A stretch of 64,000 nt of DNA from Demequina sp. B12 (GCF_028823635.1 NZ_JAPEHU010000004.1:124001-188000); one strand, 5' to 3'. Counted from the first letter of the stretch, positions 9,086-17,018 are shown. A program made the numbers and translations. Notes: a model not told the origin generated them from the letters alone.

Positions 9086-9486
9086 GGGCTCCTGATGCGG
9101 ACCCCGGCTCTGCGGAGTTGGCTTGCGATTGTTGCGGCGTCGAAACCCAGCCTCGCCCCGACGGTGGCGAGTGAGAGCCCAGAGTCGTAGAGCGCGTGAG
9201 CTTGGCTCACGTGCTCACTGGTCATGAAGTGCGTCCGGACCGGCACGTCGTGGCGATCGAGAATCGCGGTCACCGTCGTGCGGTGCAATTTGAACTCCCG
9301 GGCAACTGCGTTGATCGTCTTCCCTGCCTGATACAGCCGTACGACCTCTAGCTGCTCCTCGGGGGCCAGACGACGTTGCACCTGAGATCGGCTTCGTGGT
9401 TGCGCGAGAGTCGCGGGCTCGGGAGCCCAGCGACCCGGCTCCAACAGGGGTGAGCATTTTCCGGACTCCCACTCAGAGAGGTCCAC
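9076..9486 (-). CDS. Small double helix-turn-helix protein, possibly a recombinase remnant
   Basis: A 136-residue ORF. After a polar N-terminus (SPLLEPGRWAPEP), two helix-turn-helix units follow, the first clear (QLEVVRLYQAGKTINAVAREF then LHRTTVTAILDRH) and the second similar (VSQAHALYDSGLSLATVGARLG). Such paired HTH units occur at the C-terminus of serine recombinases and in small DNA-binding proteins of actinobacterial mobile elements. No catalytic domain is present. The GTG start has no clear ribosome-binding site and lies just behind a hairpin, so it may not be expressed. It converges on the helicase gene and sits at the edge of the defence island. Confidence 0.5.
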   Translation of the reverse strand: MDLSEWESGKCSPLLEPGRWAPEPATLAQPRSRSQVQRRLAPEEQLEVVRLYQAGKTINAVAREFKLHRTTVTAILDRHDVPVRTHFMTSEHVSQAHALYDSGLSLATVGARLGFDAATIASQLRRAGVRIRSPHE

Positions 9487-9490
9487 TCAT

Positions 9491-9519
9491 GAAAGCCGCC
9501 TGTCGATCGGGCGGCTTTC
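9491..9519. terminator. Hairpin terminator closing the defence operon
   Basis: Perfect 10-bp inverted repeat GAAAGCCGCC / GGCGGCTTTC with a 9-nt loop, followed on the + strand by TCGTCGTTTC. It lies 400 bp after the last defence gene and would stop transcription rightward. No gene of more than about 40 codons is convincing between 9520 and 9800. That stretch holds three GCATCGGC motifs and a possible 37-codon ORF. Confidence 0.6.
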
Positions 9520-9689
9520 GTCGTTTCTGGTGAATACCACGTGGCCCACCGCCTGGGGGCGCCGCCCTCCGAACCCCGGCCCAGCATCGGCTGAAGCCCG
9601 TCCGGCATCGGCCCACCCCAGCATCGGCCCTCACCGCTGTTTCCCCACACTCTTCGCAAACCTGACAGAATGCTGGGAGTTTGTGTGCC

Positions 9690-9803
9690 GTGGGAACCTT
9701 CTGGGAATCCCATGGGTTAGACGACTATGACCACCGTCCGGTCACGTATGGCTGGACGCCACCTGACCCTCGGACCGAGGGAACGCTAGGAGTAATCCTT
9801 TGA
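9690..9803 (+). CDS. Possible 37-residue ORF coupled to the FKBP gene
   Basis: A GTG at 9690, with GGGAG 10 nt upstream, opens a frame of 37 codons. It ends at TGA 9801-9803, overlapping the TTG start of the FKBP gene as TTGA. The product is acidic and aromatic (DDYDHRPVTYGWTPPDP in the middle), unlike random GC-rich translation. No family is recognised. It could be a leader peptide, a small protein or chance. Confidence 0.3.
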   Translation: MGTFWESHGLDDYDHRPVTYGWTPPDPRTEGTLGVIL

Positions 9804-10783
9804 GGACCTCTCACAAGAGCGCCGTTGCCGCGCTCGGCATCGCAGCCCTGCTGGGTTTGACCGCATGCTCCGCAGACGCTGAAGGCGACGCCGAGTCGAC
9901 CGTGTCACCCACCACCTCCGCCACCGCCACGGAAGCTCCCGAGCCCACCGAGGCAGACATCGCGGCAGTGGACTCGATCGTGTGGAACGAAGACGAGGAC
10001 GGCGTGCCCGTACTCGAGTTCGAAGACGGCCTCGAAGTGTCCACCACCGTGGAGCGCGTCGTGTCCGAAGGTGACGGTGAAGTGCTGGAAGACGGCATGT
10101 ACATCAACCTGCACTTCATCGGCTTTGATGGTGCAGACGGTGCCGTGGCCTACGACACGTACTCGTCGGGCGGAACTCAGGCTTACAAGCTCGTTGACGG
10201 GGCCATGGCTCCGGCGCTCTACGACGCATTGATCGGCAAGACCGTGGGCAGCCAGCTCATCCTCGCCGAAACCTATGAAACCACCGACGCCGAAACCGGC
10301 GAAGCCGTGCAGGTGTCCTCGTTCACTGCGGTGACGATCGACTCGATCAACACCGTCCTCGACAAGGCCGAAGGCGAAGCAGTCGACCCTGTGGACGGCC
10401 TGCCCGTCGTCACCCTCGACGACTCCGGCGCACCGTCCGTGGAAATCCCCGACGCTGATGCGCCCACCGAACTGGTGTCCCAAACCCTCATCGAAGGTGA
10501 AGGCGACGTTGTCGAAAGCGACGACTACCTGGTCGTGAACTACAGCGGCTGGCTGTGGAGCGACGGCACCTCGTTCGACTCCTCCTGGGACCGCGGCACC
10601 CCCGCCGAGTTCTCCCTCACCAGCGTCATCGAAGGCTGGACCGAAGGCCTTGCCGGCCACACCGTCGGCAGCCAGGTCCTCCTGGTGATCCCCCCGGAGA
10701 TGGGCTACGGCGACGAAGACTCCGCTTCGATCCCCGGCGGCTCCACCCTCGTGTTCGTCGTGGACATCCTGGGCGTGCTGTAA
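9800..10783 (+). CDS. FKBP-type peptidyl-prolyl isomerase lipoprotein
   Basis: Extracytoplasmic folding enzyme. The TTG start has AGGAG 7 nt upstream. A lipoprotein signal peptide ends in the lipobox LLGLTAC (Cys about 23). Two FKBP-like units follow. The C-terminal one (about 225-327) is well formed (YLVVNYSGWLWSDGTSFDSSW, PAEFSLTSVIEGWTEGLAGH, VLLVIPPEMGYG, STLVFVVDILGVL). The N-terminal one (about 75-190) keeps the fold pattern (VVSEGDGEVLEDGMYINLHF) but lacks several usual active-site residues and is probably not catalytic. A strong terminator follows. Confidence 0.9.
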   Translation: MRTSHKSAVAALGIAALLGLTACSADAEGDAESTVSPTTSATATEAPEPTEADIAAVDSIVWNEDEDGVPVLEFEDGLEVSTTVERVVSEGDGEVLEDGMYINLHFIGFDGADGAVAYDTYSSGGTQAYKLVDGAMAPALYDALIGKTVGSQLILAETYETTDAETGEAVQVSSFTAVTIDSINTVLDKAEGEAVDPVDGLPVVTLDDSGAPSVEIPDADAPTELVSQTLIEGEGDVVESDDYLVVNYSGWLWSDGTSFDSSWDRGTPAEFSLTSVIEGWTEGLAGHTVGSQVLLVIPPEMGYGDEDSASIPGGSTLVFVVDILGVL

Positions 10784-10803
10784 CACTTCCGCAAGACCAA
10801 CAA

Positions 10804-10856
10804 AAGGGCCGATGCCCGGGTTACGTGCCGTATGGCGCCCCCGGGCATCGGCCCTT
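10804..10856. terminator. Strong bidirectional terminator between the FKBP and AI-2E-family genes
   Basis: A 17-bp perfect inverted repeat (10804-10820 with 10840-10856), starting AAGGGCCGATGC and ending GCATCGGCCCTT, lies between two converging genes and is followed by TTCTTGTTGTT on the + strand. Both arms carry the octamer GCCGATGC that recurs in this genome. Confidence 0.8.
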
Positions 10857-10873
10857 CTTGTTGTTGCCTTGAG

Positions 10874-12097
10874 TTAGGCGGTGGCGGCGTCCTTGTCCGT
10901 GGTGCCCTGTTCGTCCTCGGCTGTTTCGAGCTCTGCGACGACGTCGTAGGTGCGTCCGGTGTTCTTCGCGATGGCGGTGAACAGTGCGGCGACGGGCAGC
11001 GCCATGAAGGCGCCCATGGGTCCGGCGATCGCACCACCTGCCATGGCGCCACCGAACGCGACCGCACCGTTAAGTTCCATGGTCTTGGAGGACAAACGCG
11101 GGTTGAGAATGTAGTTTTCGATCTGCTGGTAGACGATCACGTACGCCACCAGGATCAGCGTGGGCACAAAACCCTCGACGGCGAGCATCACGAGTGACGG
11201 AATGATCGCACCCAAGTACGTTCCGATGAACGGAATGAACTCGGACACAAAACCCATGAACAGTGCCATCGGCAACGCGTACACGAGCGGCATTCCCACC
11301 AGCAGCATCACAAAGAATGCGCCCGTGCCGCACACGATCATGAGCAGCAAGCGTGAGTAGAAGTAGCCGCCGGTCTGTTCGATCGAGGTGCGGGCAACCC
11401 AGCCCACGACCTTCTGGCGCTCCGGGGGCATGCGGCGCATGATGGTGCGCAACAGGCGCGGGAAGTCTGCGGCAAAGTAGAACGTGAACGTCAAGATCGT
11501 GAAGACGTCAAACACTAGGCCCAGGCCGGAGGACAAGATTCCGAGGACGTTGTCGCCCCAGCTTTGAATGGCTTTCAGGACTGGTGCGGTTGCTTCTTCT
11601 GCGGCGCCCGTGTCGATGATGTCTGCGCCAAAGTAATCCGACGCCCACGTGTTGAGGTTGCTCAGCCATTCCGTGAAGTGCGCGCTCACAGCAGACGCAA
11701 ACTGCACGATCGCGGGAATGAGGAACGCGACCATGAGGATCATCGCGACTAGCGCTGACAGGAAGATGATTCCCACCGCCGCACCACGTTTCATGTGGAA
11801 ACGCCGGACCAGCGCCTCCACGCCAGGAATGATCGCCAATGCAAAGAACAAGGAGATCAGCAGAATGCCCAGGAGGTGACGCAACTCCATCACGATGGAC
11901 ACGCCCAGCGCGGCGAGCACGACCACCACCACGACCTTCCAGGCGCTCATCCACACAAACTTGTTGACCCACCGCGGCGGCGTACCGTCATTGCGTTCCT
12001 CTTGCACAGACTGGGCGGCATGCACCACCGCGGACGGCACCTTCGTGTGGCCGGACCGTGGGCTGCGTGTGACGTTGGCGTCGCTCATGGCACCCAT
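10874..12097 (-). CDS. AI-2E/YdiK (PerM) family membrane transporter
   Basis: A 407-residue polytopic membrane protein of the AI-2E exporter (PerM) superfamily. A charged N-terminus is followed by paired helices (VVVVVLAALGVSIVMEL, LLISLFFALAIIPGVEAL), a conserved amphipathic centre and a C-terminal block including SEFIPFIGTYLGAIIPSLV and QQIENYILNPRLSSKTMEL, the family signature. Members export small molecules or act in Na+/H+ exchange; the substrate cannot be read from sequence. The start could be ATG 12097 or ATG 12088. A second member lies at 57992. Confidence 0.88.
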   Translation of the reverse strand: MGAMSDANVTRSPRSGHTKVPSAVVHAAQSVQEERNDGTPPRWVNKFVWMSAWKVVVVVVLAALGVSIVMELRHLLGILLISLFFALAIIPGVEALVRRFHMKRGAAVGIIFLSALVAMILMVAFLIPAIVQFASAVSAHFTEWLSNLNTWASDYFGADIIDTGAAEEATAPVLKAIQSWGDNVLGILSSGLGLVFDVFTILTFTFYFAADFPRLLRTIMRRMPPERQKVVGWVARTSIEQTGGYFYSRLLLMIVCGTGAFFVMLLVGMPLVYALPMALFMGFVSEFIPFIGTYLGAIIPSLVMLAVEGFVPTLILVAYVIVYQQIENYILNPRLSSKTMELNGAVAFGGAMAGGAIAGPMGAFMALPVAALFTAIAKNTGRTYDVVAELETAEDEQGTTDKDAATA

Positions 12098-12228
12098 CGT
12101 GCCAGTGCCCGGCCCATGCGGAGGTGAAGCGGGCCGATGTTGTGGTCAGGCGCCCGTCGCCGTGGGGCTTTTGTGGTGGTCGTGGACGGTCTGGGCGGAA
12201 TGTCAGGGGTCGATGGTTGAGTAGCAAC

Positions 12229-13857
12229 ATGGCCATCGACACCGCTGAGATCGACCTTGTGACAGCGCGCGTTCGCGTGCTTGCAGGTGCGGATGTTGCC
12301 GGTGTCACCCGTGACCAGTTGCTTGACGTCCAGGAAGCGGTGGCGCGGCTCGAACGAGTGGTGGGCGCTCTGGGTTCGCGTGTGGCTGGGGAAGTGGCAC
12401 GTCGCTCCACAGCCGATGCGCCCGGCGGCGGCTTTGCCCGGCGCGAAGGCCACGGCGATGCCACCTCCATGGTCGCCTCAGTGCGGGGCGCGTCCAAGGC
12501 AACGGCACGCCGCGCGATTGACGCGGGTGCCGCTTTCGACGCCATCGAGACGGAGACGCCGGGGCCCGGAGCGCCACGTCAACGCGAACGCTATCCCCAC
12601 GTGGCGCGTGCCCAAGTGGAGGGGCACTTGTCGGTCGAATCCGCGGGGCTGATCTGCTCGGCCCTCACCGAGCTTGCCGAACACGTCGACACCGCCGCCC
12701 TGCTGGATCTTGAGGAGCGACTGGTGGCGAAGGCCACGGGCCTTGCCGCACACCAGGTGCGGCGGATCGTGAGCCGTGCCATCGCTCGGGCATCGGATGC
12801 TGCCCGCGAGCGTCGCGAACGTAAGAACCATGACGACCGCTACTTCGCCTTCAAGGAAGACCACCAAGGCGTCGTGACATTCCACGGGCGCCTCGACGTG
12901 GTGAGTGCGGCGCCAGTGCTGACGGTGCTCGAACAGATCGTGACACGGGATATGCGGGCACGCCGTGGCCAAGACCCATCCGCGATGGACCAGCGGACCG
13001 TGGGGCAGATGAGAGCCGATGCCCTGGTAGAGATGTCGCGCCACACCCTGGGATGCGACCACAAAGATGCCTCCGGTGTACGCACGACCGTGGTGGTGCG
13101 GATGGGGTTGGCCGATCTCCTGTCTGGAACGGGTTTGGGGAGCATTGACGGCATCGATGCCCCCGTGTCGGTCGGAGAGCTGCGCCGACTCACCGCGGAT
13201 GCCGGACTGATCCCCCAAGTGTTGGGTGGCGAAAGCGACATCCTCGACCAAGGCCGGCGCGTCCGAATGTTCACCCGCGCCCAACGCCTGGCGCTCCTCG
13301 AAAGGGACGGCGGCTGCGCCAAATGCCATGCCCCGCCGGAACACTGCGAAGCCCACCACATCGACTGGTGGCAACACGGCGGCACTACCAACATCAGCAA
13401 CGGAGTAATGCTGTGTACACGGTGCCACCACGACATCCACAGGCAAAGTTGGGGCATCCGTGCCACGCCCACATCGGTGCAGTTCGTTCCACCGACATCT
13501 ATCGACCCAACCCGCCAGGTGAGCGAAGGTGGCCGGCGCGCGCTCGACGTACTTGCGCCAGGCGTACCTGCGCCAGACGTGCTCGGGCTAGCTGGACCCG
13601 CGCTAGATGTGGCGCCGCCCGAACCGCCCGGACCAGAACCCGGTACGCGACCTGGTAGTGCGCCCGATGGGGTGTACGTTGGCGGGCCTGATGGGGAGTC
13701 CTGCGGGCCGCCCACGGAGCAAGAGCGCGCACTCGTGCGCTACTGGGAAGAGCAAGTGCGTGCCACCGAACCCATGCCCGAGTGGATAGGCGAATCCGAC
13801 CTCTGGGACCCCGTGATCGATGGACCGTTCGCGCGCGAGCCAGCCCTCAGCGCGTAG
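12229..13857 (+). CDS. DUF222 and HNH endonuclease domain protein (13E12 repeat family)
   Basis: 542 residues from the ATG at 12229; an upstream in-frame extension looks non-coding. The N-terminal DUF222 region (about 10-320) is helical. The HNH nuclease (about 375-430) has CAKC, EAHHIDWWQHGG, NGVMLC and CHHDIH, giving the two-Cys-pair zinc site with the catalytic His. A low-complexity Pro/Ala tail follows (about 440-500). These proteins are abundant, multi-copy and lineage-specific in actinobacteria; their biological role is unsettled. The gene converges on ocd. Confidence 0.85.
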   Translation: MAIDTAEIDLVTARVRVLAGADVAGVTRDQLLDVQEAVARLERVVGALGSRVAGEVARRSTADAPGGGFARREGHGDATSMVASVRGASKATARRAIDAGAAFDAIETETPGPGAPRQRERYPHVARAQVEGHLSVESAGLICSALTELAEHVDTAALLDLEERLVAKATGLAAHQVRRIVSRAIARASDAARERRERKNHDDRYFAFKEDHQGVVTFHGRLDVVSAAPVLTVLEQIVTRDMRARRGQDPSAMDQRTVGQMRADALVEMSRHTLGCDHKDASGVRTTVVVRMGLADLLSGTGLGSIDGIDAPVSVGELRRLTADAGLIPQVLGGESDILDQGRRVRMFTRAQRLALLERDGGCAKCHAPPEHCEAHHIDWWQHGGTTNISNGVMLCTRCHHDIHRQSWGIRATPTSVQFVPPTSIDPTRQVSEGGRRALDVLAPGVPAPDVLGLAGPALDVAPPEPPGPEPGTRPGSAPDGVYVGGPDGESCGPPTEQERALVRYWEEQVRATEPMPEWIGESDLWDPVIDGPFAREPALSA

Positions 13858-13909
13858 TTGCGGCGGAAGTCATGGTGGTGAGACCGTTCTCCGCGGTGCC
13901 CGTGTGCGG

Positions 13910-15025
13910 TTATCGTCCGGTGGCCGCGCCCACGCGCTGGACCGCAGCAGAGCCTTCAGTCGACTCTGTAGTCGAGTCTGCAGCCGAGCTTGCAGCCGTA
14001 GCCGCGACTCCGCCCATGCCGATCAACGAAAACAAGTCGCGCGGGTCCTCCGGCTCCGCCACCAAGTCCAGCTCTCCGGCATACGGTGTGCCGCCCACGG
14101 CATCGGTCAGGTGCGCCAAAGCCGTCAGGTCCTCCAGCGCGAATCCCACGGAGTCGAACACAGTGACCTGCTCGGCACTGGTGCGGCCGGGCGCCTCGCC
14201 GGTGATGACGCGCCACATTTCGGTCACGGGGAAATCGGCGGGGAGGTGCTGAATCTCGCCCTCGATCCGGCTTTGCGGCTCGTACTCCACAAACACGCTG
14301 GCACGTCGCAAGATGTCGGTGTCGAGCTCTGTCTTGCCGGGGCAGTCGCCGCCGATCGCGTTCAGGTGCATGCCGGGCTTCACCCAGTCGTTGTGCACGA
14401 TTGTCGCCAGCGTCTTGTCGGCGGTCGCGGTGGTGATGATGTCCGCGCCGCGGCAGGCGTCCTCGGCGCTCGTGGCGCGCACCACCTCGAATCCCAGGGG
14501 TTCCAAGTTGCGCTGGACCTTGTCCATGGCCCCGGGGTCGGTGTCCCAGATTCGCAACCGGTTGATGCCCATGACCGCACGCATGCCGAGCGCCTGGAAC
14601 TCGCTTTGGGAGCCGTTCCCGAGCAACGCCATGACCTCCGAATCGGGGCGGGCCAGGTGACGGGCGACCATGGCAGACGTCGCCGCGGTGCGTAGCGCGG
14701 TGAGCAGCGTCATCTCGGCGATCAGGATCGGATAGCCCGTGTGGACATCCGCGTATGCGCCAAAGGCCGTGACGGTTTGCAGGCCCCGTGCTGGATTGGA
14801 GGGGTGACCGTTGACGTATTTGAACGCATACCGGTCGGCGTCGGCGATCGGCATTAGCTCGATCACGCCAATCGGGGAGTGTGCGGCGATGCGCTCCACT
14901 TTGTCGAACTGGTTCCAGCGGGCGTAATCGCGTTCAAGCCGCGCAGCAATGTCCGCGATGGCCTTGTCAGCGCCAGTGTCACGGATCCATGCGCTCATAC
15001 GGGGAACGTCAACAAGCATCACCAT
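13910..15025 (-). CDS. ocd: Ornithine cyclodeaminase
   Basis: Converts L-ornithine to L-proline and ammonia using bound NAD. 371 residues from the ATG at 15025, chosen because AGAAGGAG lies 7 nt upstream; the longer frame to 15106 has no such site. Family features are the substrate region (VERIAAHSPIGVIELMPIAD, KYVNGHPSNPARGL), the nucleotide-binding ALLGNGSQSEFQA and the conserved IGGDCPGKTELD near the active site. The C-terminus ends in an Ala/Ser-rich tail. A divergent Lrp-type regulator about 150 bp away probably responds to ornithine, arginine or a related amino acid. Confidence 0.92.
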   Translation of the reverse strand: MVMLVDVPRMSAWIRDTGADKAIADIAARLERDYARWNQFDKVERIAAHSPIGVIELMPIADADRYAFKYVNGHPSNPARGLQTVTAFGAYADVHTGYPILIAEMTLLTALRTAATSAMVARHLARPDSEVMALLGNGSQSEFQALGMRAVMGINRLRIWDTDPGAMDKVQRNLEPLGFEVVRATSAEDACRGADIITTATADKTLATIVHNDWVKPGMHLNAIGGDCPGKTELDTDILRRASVFVEYEPQSRIEGEIQHLPADFPVTEMWRVITGEAPGRTSAEQVTVFDSVGFALEDLTALAHLTDAVGGTPYAGELDLVAEPEDPRDLFSLIGMGGVAATAASSAADSTTESTEGSAAVQRVGAATGR

Positions 15026-15169
15026 GGGGACTACTCCTTCTGCGTCGCGGTGCCGGTATGTGGTGGTCACCTCCTTGACTTCCAGGTTCTCAGGGAATGT
15101 GAGCACTTACCTGGCCTTCGGCGCGGGATCCGTGCGAGCATCAAAGAGTAAGCGCAGGAATCGAGCGTC

Positions 15170-15631
15170 ATGCGCAGAGAAGGGGCGTGGCTCATGGATG
15201 GTTTGGATCGCAAGCTGCTGGACTTGTTGCGTGCGGATGGGCGCGCCCCGTATGCGGAACTGGGGGACCGCATCGGCTTGTCAGCGTCGGCGGTGAAGCG
15301 GCGCGTGGACCGCATGGTTGCGGATGGCGTGATTCGCGGGTTCACGGTGTTGACCGACCCCGAGGCCGTCGGGCACAGCACGGAGGCGTACGTTGAGCTG
15401 TTCTGTCGCGGAATCGTGGGGCCATCCGAACTCACCCGCATCCTCAAGGACATTCCTGAAGTCATTGAAGCGACGACGGTCACCGGTCACGCCGATGCCA
15501 TCGTGACGTTGCGGGCAAAGGACCCGCAGGACTTGGAGCGGGCGCTGGAGAAGGTGAGGTCTCCGCAGCAGGTGGACTCGACGCGTTCGGCGATCGTGCT
15601 GTCGCGGCTGATTGAGCGCCGCGCCCACTAG
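15170..15631 (+). CDS. Lrp/AsnC-family transcriptional regulator
   Basis: 153 residues: an N-terminal winged HTH (LDRKLLDLLRADGRAPYAEL, IGLSASAVKRRVDRM) and a C-terminal ligand-binding RAM domain (VIEATTVTGHADAIVTLRA). The arrangement divergent to ocd suggests local control of ornithine breakdown. ATG 15194, with AAGGGG upstream, is an alternative start that removes eight residues. Downstream, 15629-15730 holds only short GC-rich repeats. Confidence 0.9.
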   Translation: MRREGAWLMDGLDRKLLDLLRADGRAPYAELGDRIGLSASAVKRRVDRMVADGVIRGFTVLTDPEAVGHSTEAYVELFCRGIVGPSELTRILKDIPEVIEATTVTGHADAIVTLRAKDPQDLERALEKVRSPQQVDSTRSAIVLSRLIERRAH

Positions 15632-15729
15632 CCCGCGCCCGCTAGGCCGGGCCCATTAGCCCGCGCCCACGAGCGTCGCGCGTGTAGTGAGGTGCGTGAG
15701 TCGTGCACCGAGTGCTAGGCCCCCGCGCG

Positions 15730-16362
15730 CTAGTCGTGCACCGAGTGTTGGGTGCCGCGTGCGGGCGGGGTGTAGGTGCAGGTATCGCCCGCGCAGTGGT
15801 GAGGTTTGGTGCGGGCGAACCGCTGCGCGAGGGCGCACCCCAGGCAGAACCCGAATGCGGTCTCGGCGTACAGCAGCGCAAGGCACAGGCCGCACAGTGT
15901 GAGGGCCACAGCGGCAGGCAGTCCCAGCCATCCCAGCGCGAAGCATCCGGCGAGCGCCATTCCTAGGCCCATACGCCAGGCAAGGACCTTGGAGCTCGCG
16001 TCGACCCATTCGGGGCGTTGGCGGCGCGTCAACCAGCTCCCCATCATCAGAGTGGGGGTCCAGGCGGTGCCGACAAACAGACGCGTCATCATCTCGAACG
16101 CGAAGAACACGCCGAACATTTGCATGGGTCGCAACGTCCCTGTGGTCATGGCCCACATCCAGGCGCTGAAGCCCGCGAGGAACAGGATTCCGGCCGATGC
16201 GCGCACGGCGCGTTCGTTGATGACGGGCACCGTGAGACCGTCCACCCACTGGCCAATAGTGGGAGGTTCGTGGTCCAGGTGGGAGGCGGCGCTGCCGTGT
16301 GGGCGTTGCGGGTGCTGCGGTTCGCGTGGTGATGCGGGAGGCTGGGGAGAGTGGGACGTCAT
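15730..16362 (-). CDS. DUF4395 membrane protein, likely sulfur/redox-linked
   Basis: 210 residues from the ATG at 16362. A Pro/His-rich N-terminus leads into GQWVDGLTVPVINERAVRAS and about four membrane segments (AGILFLAGFSAWMWAM, AVALTLCGLCLALLYAE). Two Cys pairs follow: GFCLGC and, near the C-terminus, HHCAGDTC. DUF4395 genes in actinobacteria often lie beside thiosulfate sulfurtransferase and thioredoxin genes. Here the gene faces a small Cys-rich protein and a rhodanese lipoprotein across a CsoR/CstR-type operator. Its -10 (TATCTT) stands 6 nt before the ATG, suggesting a leaderless mRNA. Confidence 0.8.
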   Translation of the reverse strand: MTSHSPQPPASPREPQHPQRPHGSAASHLDHEPPTIGQWVDGLTVPVINERAVRASAGILFLAGFSAWMWAMTTGTLRPMQMFGVFFAFEMMTRLFVGTAWTPTLMMGSWLTRRQRPEWVDASSKVLAWRMGLGMALAGCFALGWLGLPAAVALTLCGLCLALLYAETAFGFCLGCALAQRFARTKPHHCAGDTCTYTPPARGTQHSVHD

Positions 16363-16371
16363 TGCGCAAAG

Positions 16372-16387
16372 ATACCCCAGGGGGTAT
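16372..16387. promoter_or_regulatory. CsoR/CstR-type operator in a divergent promoter
   Basis: ATACCCC-AG-GGGGTAT is a perfect 7-2-7 palindrome, the form bound by CsoR-family repressors (copper-sensing CsoR, persulfide-sensing CstR). It overlaps the likely -10 of both flanking genes: TATATT (16385-16390) rightward and TATCTT leftward. One repressor would therefore shut both promoters. No CsoR-family gene is in the window. The rhodanese neighbour favours a persulfide or sulfite signal over copper, as inference. Confidence 0.75.
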
Positions 16388-16440
16388 ATTGTTTGCGAGT
16401 CAACAACGACCACCACCGTCAACTACGAAGGAGACCACCT

Positions 16441-16560
16441 ATGTGTGCACGAGTGTCATGTGATGTATGCGGTAAGCCCACCTGGGCAGGTTGCGGCCAG
16501 CACGTCGAAGAAGCGCTCCAGGGCGTTCCCGCAGACCAGCGCTGCCCCGGCCACGCTTGA
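16441..16560 (+). CDS. 39-residue Cys-rich zinc-ribbon-like protein
   Basis: A small gene with an excellent ribosome-binding site (GAAGGAG, 8 nt before ATG). Five Cys occur at 2, 7, 10, 18 and 35, in CDVCGKPTWAGCGQHVEEAL and a closing RC-P-G-H. Short proteins with this CxxCGKPTWxGCGxHV pattern are, as I recall, found across actinobacteria, without a settled function. Its TGA overlaps the ATG of the rhodanese gene (TGATG), so the two are probably co-translated. It could bind zinc or carry sulfur; this is inference. Confidence 0.75.
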   Translation: MCARVSCDVCGKPTWAGCGQHVEEALQGVPADQRCPGHA

Positions 16561-16961
16561 TGGCCACCGGTCGTCAGCACAAGCCCTCGGCACGGCTCCG
16601 CGTCCTGGGTGCCGGCATCGGCGCCGCGGTCGTGGTCGCGCTGGGAGGCTGCGCTCCCTCCGCTGATGCCGCCGACCAAGCGCTCGCCCTCGACGCGGAC
16701 ACCGTCATCATCGACGTCCGTACGCCCGCCGAGTTCTCGGAAGGACACCTGGAGGGCGCGGTCAACATCGACCTCCAGTCCGCAGACTTCGACGCCCAGA
16801 TCGCAGGCCTGGACCAGGACGAGGATTACCTTGTCTACTGCCGCTCAGGCAACAGGTCTGCCCAGGCGGCGTCCGTGATGGAAGCCCAAGGGCTGACTGT
16901 TCAGGATGCGGGCGGGCTCACCGACGCGGCCTCGTCCACCGGGCTCGACATCACCCAATAG
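16560..16961 (+). CDS. Rhodanese-domain lipoprotein
   Basis: 133 residues from the ATG at 16560. A signal peptide ends in the lipobox VALGGC (Cys about 30). A single rhodanese domain follows (IIDVRTPAEFSEGHLEGAVNID) with the active-site loop YCRSGNRS, whose Cys carries the persulfide. Being a lipoprotein, it acts outside the membrane. It is the second gene of the operon controlled from the CsoR/CstR-type site, and suggests detoxification or trafficking of reactive sulfur at the cell surface. Confidence 0.88.
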   Translation: MATGRQHKPSARLRVLGAGIGAAVVVALGGCAPSADAADQALALDADTVIIDVRTPAEFSEGHLEGAVNIDLQSADFDAQIAGLDQDEDYLVYCRSGNRSAQAASVMEAQGLTVQDAGGLTDAASSTGLDITQ

Positions 16962-16962
16962 T

Positions 16963-16996
16963 CGCAGCGAACCAGTAGCCGCAGCGAACCAGTAGC
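16963..16996. repeat. Two tandem 17-bp direct repeats after the rhodanese gene
   Basis: CGCAGCGAACCAGTAGC occurs at 16963-16979 and again, without a gap, at 16980-16996, just after the rhodanese stop. No function is evident; a local duplication is the simplest explanation. Confidence 0.7.
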
Positions 16997-17018
16997 CGTC
17001 GCGCTCCACGAACACCAC

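Noticed and set aside
9905-10786. 293-codon ORF antisense to the FKBP gene
   Set aside because: Mirror of the FKBP codon usage; His/Gly/Asp-rich nonsense, and it runs through the terminator side.
12478-13446. 322-codon ORF antisense to the HNH gene
   Set aside because: The sense frame has clear DUF222 and HNH motifs; the antisense product has none.
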